Below are positions 58,127-64,000 of a stretch of 64,000 bases of DNA, in pieces (positions within the stretch are counted from its first letter, which is position 1; the number at the start of each line of letters is the position of its first letter). Position numbers and translations under genes: made by a program. Origin of the DNA: Rhizophagus irregularis (Eukaryota > Glomeromycota > Glomeromycetes > Glomerales > Glomeraceae); the NCBI RefSeq assembly GCF_026210795.1, contig NC_089439.1, forward strand, positions 2,542,001 to 2,606,000, read 5' to 3'. The notes beneath the pieces were generated by a model. The model saw only the letters and a program-made list of their open reading frames with translations. It did not search any database and had not been told where the DNA came from.

Positions 58127-61009
58127 AATAAATAGTTCATACATACTCAAGTGCTACATCCATTAACACAATTATCTTAGGGTTTATCCCAATCTTTATT
58201 GCTTATTTATAACTTCGTTTAGTATATATTATAATCACCATCATTATTATCATTATTATTTTGAGCCAGAGATAATAGATTACAATTATTAAATATATGG
58301 CATTATCTATTGTTCGTTTCATACTCTTCACATGGTCAATATCAACAACATTGTAATTTCATAAAGCAAAAGATTTCAGATCTTTAACAGTCAATTATCA
58401 AAACGACAGCATTATATTTCTATAATTTTTCTTATTTCGAATAAGTTATTAATTGTAGTTACTATCTCTAATAGTGATTTAATATAATGATGATTTGATA
58501 ATTTATAAAAATTTTAAATTATTCATTATGGATACTTACAAATTATAATTACAATTGATGCTTAAGAAACTACTTTAATGATGGTTGAAATATAAATGGG
58601 TACATAATTTCAAATAATAGTAACAATTATAAGGAATTAATGATAATGATAATGTCAAGTGCCATATAATCATATAGTACATTATTTTCACTAGTAAAAA
58701 ACTTGAATTAGTGCTTGAATCTGGTTAAATTTACATTATATCCCTCTGATATACTAGCAATTTGAATCAGATATATCGTAAATATCAGCGCGCTATATAG
58801 TAATTTCATTGTACTGTATGAGATTAATGTCTTTAACAATGACAATAGTAATAAATTAAATTTGACAAAAGTAGTAATAAATTAAATTTGTTGACAATTA
58901 AAAAGATATTGATCCTGTTAATGATAACAATAATAATGCGAACATTTGGCCTCAACAATAAATGTAATGAAGACATAAAATTTGATCTTGAAAATAATTA
59001 ATAATAATAATGATGATATAAAAGAACTTGAAAGCAATAATGTTCTATCGAAATAGAAATTTTTACTACTTCATCCTACTAATAAACATGATAAGATTAT
59101 CACATTATACATTTTAGTAATACTGATGACGATAATAACCCCCATTCTATTATCGATCAATTTCCACGCATATGATTTTTCTGTTGTTCCTTCCAAATTT
59201 GGTTTACTTCGATTGTTATCTCATTTGATTGTCAATCTTAATTTAATTTTCAACTTCTTTGATCCCGATCGGTTCCTAATAGTGATCTGAAATAAGTATA
59301 AAAGTTGGTGCAAATGTACGTTGAAAATAAAAATGACTAAATAATGAAGAGTAAAAAATTTAATTATTTAGTTATTTTTTTAACAAATTTATTGAAAATA
59401 TACACGTATATATAGTCCCGTTACTCTCGTAATTCATAAAAAAAGTAATACTTTACCCAATTTATTTAATAATAATGTGCCATAGCGTATAAAATCTATT
59501 CTAAATTTACCGGATTTTTCAGATAAGTTTTTAGATATGATATCGGTGTATTTTCTTTAACTAAATAATTTGGAAAAGTTTGTTTCTTGAATTTGAACTC
59601 AAAAGTCGGAATTACATTTTATTTGTTGCTTTCAGATTCCGAAATACTGTAACTTATTTCAGCTTATATATTATTTAGTTTTTAAAATAATTTCATCATT
59701 AATTATAAATTATAAAATTTTTTGTAGCAATGATGATAAAGAAAGGAGCAAACCAAAAGAGAAAATAAATTGGTATTAAAAAGAAACGTATCAAAAAAAT
59801 ATTTTATCACATGACGATGATCCCTAAACAATGATTGGCCACTACATGAAACGTTTTTTTTTTTATTCGCAAAATTCTTTTTGTAATTACATTTTAGAAT
59901 TGCTTTATTTAATTTACAAAAGGTTACTCTTCACTTACTAAGTATGAAATTATATAAAGAAAAGGAGAAATAGTATCTTCTAACTGCGCGAATTGCCAAG
60001 CAAAGATCAACTGCGGATTCAGTAAATCGCTTCGCTCTTACTAATCTTCTACCTAATAAAGTCTGATTGTCCTAAATTTATAATTATGAAGTTAAAGATA
60101 GTTGATTTTACAATTTACTCAAAATTATTATTGAGTTATTTAATAAATTTAATCCCATTTTTTTAATTAATAAATGAAAATTAATTGGTTATTTCCCGTG
60201 GTTTTAGAATTATCGAAATAATCACGTGATTAAGCATTGATAAGAATTTTCGGGTATTCGGATTTTTGATACATCCGAGATGATAAGAACTTATCTTTAT
60301 CTTAACTGTTAATGTATAAATTAAATGAACGTTATCTATATAAATACTGCGGTTCGCGAATAAAAATTTGCTGCGCAGTAGTTGATAACGTTATCTCTAA
60401 ACATTCTAAGTCGATAAATAGAATAAGAAAATAAAAAAGGTACATAATCTTTTATTCCGTCCAATTAAATGATAAACCGATAGTGAATAAGGCTAACGGC
60501 TAAAAGAAGATTTTCATAGTTTTTGTGTTTGGTTTTTTTTTTAAAAAAAAAAAATGCACATAATCTGATTAATCAACAAAGAAAATAAGAATTTAAAAAA
60601 AAAAAAATTTATCTTTTTTTTTCATTTTTTTTTTTTTTCATTTTTTATTAATTCTTTTAAGTTGCTAGATAAGAAAATGTGAAACCAAACTGTGCATGTG
60701 ATAAGCTATTTTGGTTAGTTACACAAAAAATTGACAGCATATTAAAACATAATAAATCATGTGGAAATCGGAAGCTCACGTATCGTTATCAATTTAAATG
60801 GAGTAATATTAGGCGAGTTTAAAAATTTTTTTTTTTGTATTACTATGCATATTATTATTGCAGTATTAGATAAGAGATTAGGAATTAACACTATTTTGGA
60901 TATTCGTGAGACATCACGAATAAATTTTTGTTGATAAATGAACGGTATAAATAGAAAATAAATGTTTTTTTTACAAAACGGGTTTTTTTTTTACCACACC
61001 TTTTGTTTG

Positions 61010-61042
61010 TTTTTTTTTTCGTTCAAAAAAAAAAAAAAAAAA
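61010..61042 (+). promoter_or_regulatory. T-run/A-run 28 bp upstream of the 61070 gene
   Basis: A run of ten T, then CGTTC, then eighteen A. Translation of this tract in an extended frame gives poly-Phe/poly-Lys, which argues that it is untranslated leader or promoter. Confidence 0.35.
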
Positions 61043-61069
61043 TTTGTTTCTTTCCTAAATCGTTTAATA

Positions 61070-62020
61070 ATGTCGTCAATCTTTTCACGAAATATTCCAC
61101 CAGAATGTCTTAAAAACATAATCGAGTTCGTTAAAGAAGGACCAAATCCTAATTTATATTCGTGTATGTTAGTAAATCGAGAATGGATGAAAAATTGTTT
61201 ACCTTTATTATGGAATCGACCGTTTGATATATCAATACCGGTTCAGAATGGCACGAAATTGATGAACACCTACATTTCATGTTTAGATGAAATCCAAAAA
61301 CAATATCTAATTGATAACGATATATATTTACGACAAAACCGAACACCGCAAATAAATTATCCGGCATATTTACGAGAATTAGATTACGAAATATTTGAAA
61401 GATATACACGATTTTGGTTAATCGAAAATATTTATTCTGACCGAGCTTCTGATCTGGATACAATTGCAGAATCATTGGAATCAACAGAAATTGAATATAC
61501 TAATAATCAACTAAAAAAATTATTGCCATGCTTATTTTCAATGTTTATTGAAAAGAGTAATAATTTAACGCATTTTAGTTTTTATTCTGATGGTGAAATG
61601 TGTTTAGATATACCGGAATTGCCTACTTGGATGGTTTCCACTGCGACATATTCTACAACGAACAACTCTTTAATAGTGTCGTCATCCCATGTTTTGAGAA
61701 CGTCACCTGCTGCGTCCAGGAACTCGAATTTTTTGAAAAATTTAACAACATTTAAATGTGAAGTAAACGATTCCGAATTACATTTACCAAATTTAATAAC
61801 GTTCATGGAAATTCTATCTTTACGATGTAAAATGTTACAAACCATAATTTTTACATGGAGAAGTTTATACGATACAAATGTTCATAATTATTTAAGAGAG
61901 ATAGTTAGACAACAACAACAACTAAGAGTGATAAGAGTGAATTATAGTAATATCAACATTAGTAGAGTGGATGAAATATTTCAACTTGAAAATATAAAAA
62001 TTCTAAATACTGACAATTAG
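61070..62020 (+). CDS. F-box-like protein, short, probably 3'-truncated
   Basis: The frame opens at 60962 but homopolymer-encoded residues precede MSSIFSRNIPPECLKNII at 61070, taken as the start. The product is 316 residues. PPECLKNIIEFV is at 10-21, SCMLVNREWMKNCLPLLWNRPFD at 31-53: a clear F-box-like domain. The middle contains Leu/Ile-rich segments (LKNLTTFKCEVNDSELHLPN). It stops at LENIKILNTDN, in the middle of what looks like a leucine-rich repeat, about 130-200 residues short of families A-C. A second frame just downstream (to 62119) reads LKLRENVDRLFADHNF and then KEFGYIKCDYDTAT before a stop. It could be the original C-terminus cut off by a one-base shift. It is not closely related to A, B or C. 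Confidence 0.75.
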   Translation: MSSIFSRNIPPECLKNIIEFVKEGPNPNLYSCMLVNREWMKNCLPLLWNRPFDISIPVQNGTKLMNTYISCLDEIQKQYLIDNDIYLRQNRTPQINYPAYLRELDYEIFERYTRFWLIENIYSDRASDLDTIAESLESTEIEYTNNQLKKLLPCLFSMFIEKSNNLTHFSFYSDGEMCLDIPELPTWMVSTATYSTTNNSLIVSSSHVLRTSPAASRNSNFLKNLTTFKCEVNDSELHLPNLITFMEILSLRCKMLQTIIFTWRSLYDTNVHNYLREIVRQQQQLRVIRVNYSNINISRVDEIFQLENIKILNTDN

Positions 62021-64000
62021 TTACATTAAAATTACGGGAAAATGTTGATCGACTTTTTGCGGATCATAATTTCAAAGAATTTGGATACATAAAATGTGAT
62101 TATGATACAGCAACATAGCATAATTGTAACATGATATGCATATATATTACTAAGAAATTCTTTGAAATAGAATTATTGTAGACTATCATTCATATGTAAA
62201 TAACTTTAAAATATAAAAGCTAGAATAATTCAATATTACTAAAATTATGTTCTGTTTACCATGTGAAAATGTCAGAATACAATGATATTAAGATATTAGA
62301 TGTCTTATCCTATACTGGCATATGAAAAGGTCATCACACGTGAATGGAAAGTTCTCATTTTATTTTTTGACAGTGTAGTTAAAATATTTGAACAAACATT
62401 TGTATATCTATTATTAGGACAATTTTTCAATAGTTTTTTAAGTTTTTGTACAGAATAATAAAGTGTTGTGTTTAATTATTATTTTATATGCATAGTTGAA
62501 ACGTGTGTTACATTTTTTATATAGTACATACAACTCATACAGTATATCATTTTACATTTCATTTTATATATTATGTTTCAAAATGATGACATGTATGGAA
62601 AGAGGGTCATAGGATATTTTATCAGTTGATTATTTGAAACTTCCGTCATTTTATAATCATACAATATGATTAACATTATCAATTACAATAAATTCTTGTT
62701 TGTATTACATCATATTAAAATACTTTGAATCATAAACATTTTATTTTTCTTATTTACTAAAATTACTATTATTTGAATATTACACAGCCTAGAATTTATT
62801 ATCAAATGACTCCCACAGAATTTTTGCATAAAGTTAAAATGCTATGAAATTCTATAATTTTAATTAAAAATGAAATTGATAAACATTAAGCTAAAAAAAA
62901 AATTATGCGGTTAAAGAGTCAAGAGCGCACGGAATATCAGGTATGGATGGCTATTATAAATTATGATATGATACTATCCTCTAGAATCAAATTCTTTCTG
63001 TGAATATGAAGACTCGCAAACTAATGAGTAATGATAAAACCAGCTAGCCGCTTGCTTCATTTGCTTCATTGGTGCGTGATTACCCCTGATATTAATAACA
63101 GATAATTTTACACTATGCGGCTTGCGTTATTACTTTAATGCATTTGTTCTGTGATTTCACCCTCATGTATTTATTAGCTGAACAACGTTAAATTTTAAAA
63201 ATAAAAAAATAATTTATTTATTTAAAAAAAATTCCTGCCGCACTATCTGAGTTATAAAAAAAAATTTTCTTATTACGGTTATACGAAAGCATCTTTTCTT
63301 ACATTACCTATCACTAAATTGTCTTTTTACACTATAAAAAAAAAATATTTTTAAACTATTTCAAAAAAAAATAATTAAATTATAACTCTAAAGCTTTCAT
63401 AATATTTTTAATGGGGTAACGTTACTAGTTTTCATTATATTATACGTGAGATTTTCATCCTTAAATCAATTTTTTTTTTTTAATATTGAGAGATAATTTG
63501 TCTAAATTTAAATAAAAAAATTGTTTTCCCATATAATATTGAGTTCATTTGGTAAAATTTTATATAGGACTAAATGTTCAAACAAAGTGAAAATACAGTA
63601 TGCTCGAAAAGTTGAACGTAACTGGTTTGTTCTCCATAATTTTACAGTTTACGGCAATTTAGTTAAATTTTATATGAAAGAAGGAGTATCGACATTATTC
63701 GGCTATATCCTCATATAATACAATACACTTGACATACAACAGTCAGAACTCAATATAATGACCCTCCGGTTCACTGAAAAATATCGATTAAAATTATCAA
63801 AATTTACAAATTTAATATAAAAAATTTTTATATGTTCATAAACCCTTAGAAAATCGGTTTATCGTGAAATTCGTTATATCATATCGAGTTCTGACTGTAT
63901 TCAATTTAGCTTGCTTTTGAATAAGACTGAGTACTATATGCGATGGTTAGAAAATAATCAAAATATAATGTCATAAATTCAATTCGCGACGCAAGTTCGC
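62021..64000. other. Intergenic, no supported gene
   Basis: The first 100 bp may be the shifted tail of the preceding gene. One MITE lies at 63740. The rest is AT-rich with no feature I can support. Confidence 0.5.
63740..63897. mobile_element. Mariner-type MITE (158 bp)
   Basis: The ends CAGTCAGAACTCAATATAATG and TATCATATCGAGTTCTGACTG are inverted repeats. TA follows the right end. The left flank reads AA, so one base of the duplication seems mutated. Confidence 0.7.

Larger units (their letters stand above)
52686..61069. other. 8.4-kb gene-free stretch rich in short elements
   Basis: I find no supported gene. Elements at 53545, 54661, 55399, 57152 and 57796 are listed separately. A short match to the end of the hAT-type MITE (CAGTGTTGGACT at about 54300) has no visible partner end. 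From 58.2 to 60.9 kb only AT-rich, microsatellite-like sequence is seen, plus a T10/A12 run at 60533-60554 with a five-codon frame after it. Confidence 0.55.

Overview
The window is about 75% A+T, eukaryotic, and gene-poor. It has long homopolymer runs, short GT-AG introns, many small terminal-inverted-repeat elements, and a local cluster of paralogous intronless F-box-like/leucine-rich genes. This combination fits a Glomeromycotina arbuscular mycorrhizal fungus of the Rhizophagus type. That is an inference from gene style and composition; no marker gene in the window proves it. I saw no rRNA, convincing tRNA or CRISPR array.

Layout. 1-15 kb: three members of F-box-like 'family A' (1148, 5483 and 12949, all +), separated by repeat-laden spacers that hold a direct duplication (7654-8789) and CCCTATAAA-ended elements. 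15-20 kb: a decayed hAT transposase, a terminal-inverted-repeat element, an unexplained G+C-richer block near 17.1 kb, and a three-exon FAD-dependent monooxygenase (17895-19430, -). 21-28 kb: a broken LINE-like retrotransposon with two short elements nested in it, a second hAT remnant and mariner-like MITEs. 28.8-29.7 kb: a Myb/SANT-like gene (-) containing a 26-nt micro-exon.

31.7-36.7 kb: a striking inverted duplication of 'family B' F-box-like genes. B1 (+, frameshifted near its start) and B2 (-, intact) lie in roughly 2-kb inverted arms, with a truncated third copy B3 (-) in the spacer. Each arm carries a mariner-type MITE that the other lacks. The MITE in B1 supplies that gene's stop codon. 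38.1-39.7 kb: a third F-box-like type (C, -).

42-53 kb: three more intact family A genes (42828 +, 47832 -, 51090 +), a degraded family A tail at 46 kb, and a broken small-protein gene at 45.1 kb. 53-61 kb: gene-free and rich in short elements, including a 527-bp foldback element. 61-62 kb: a short F-box-like gene, probably truncated by a frameshift. 62-64 kb: empty apart from one MITE.

The recognisable proteins do not form a pathway. The likely shared theme is SCF-type substrate-adaptor genes amplified and eroded by local duplication and by short DNA elements. The most distinctive structures are the B-gene inverted repeat, the MITE-derived stop codon with reciprocal empty sites, and the CCCTATAAA element family.
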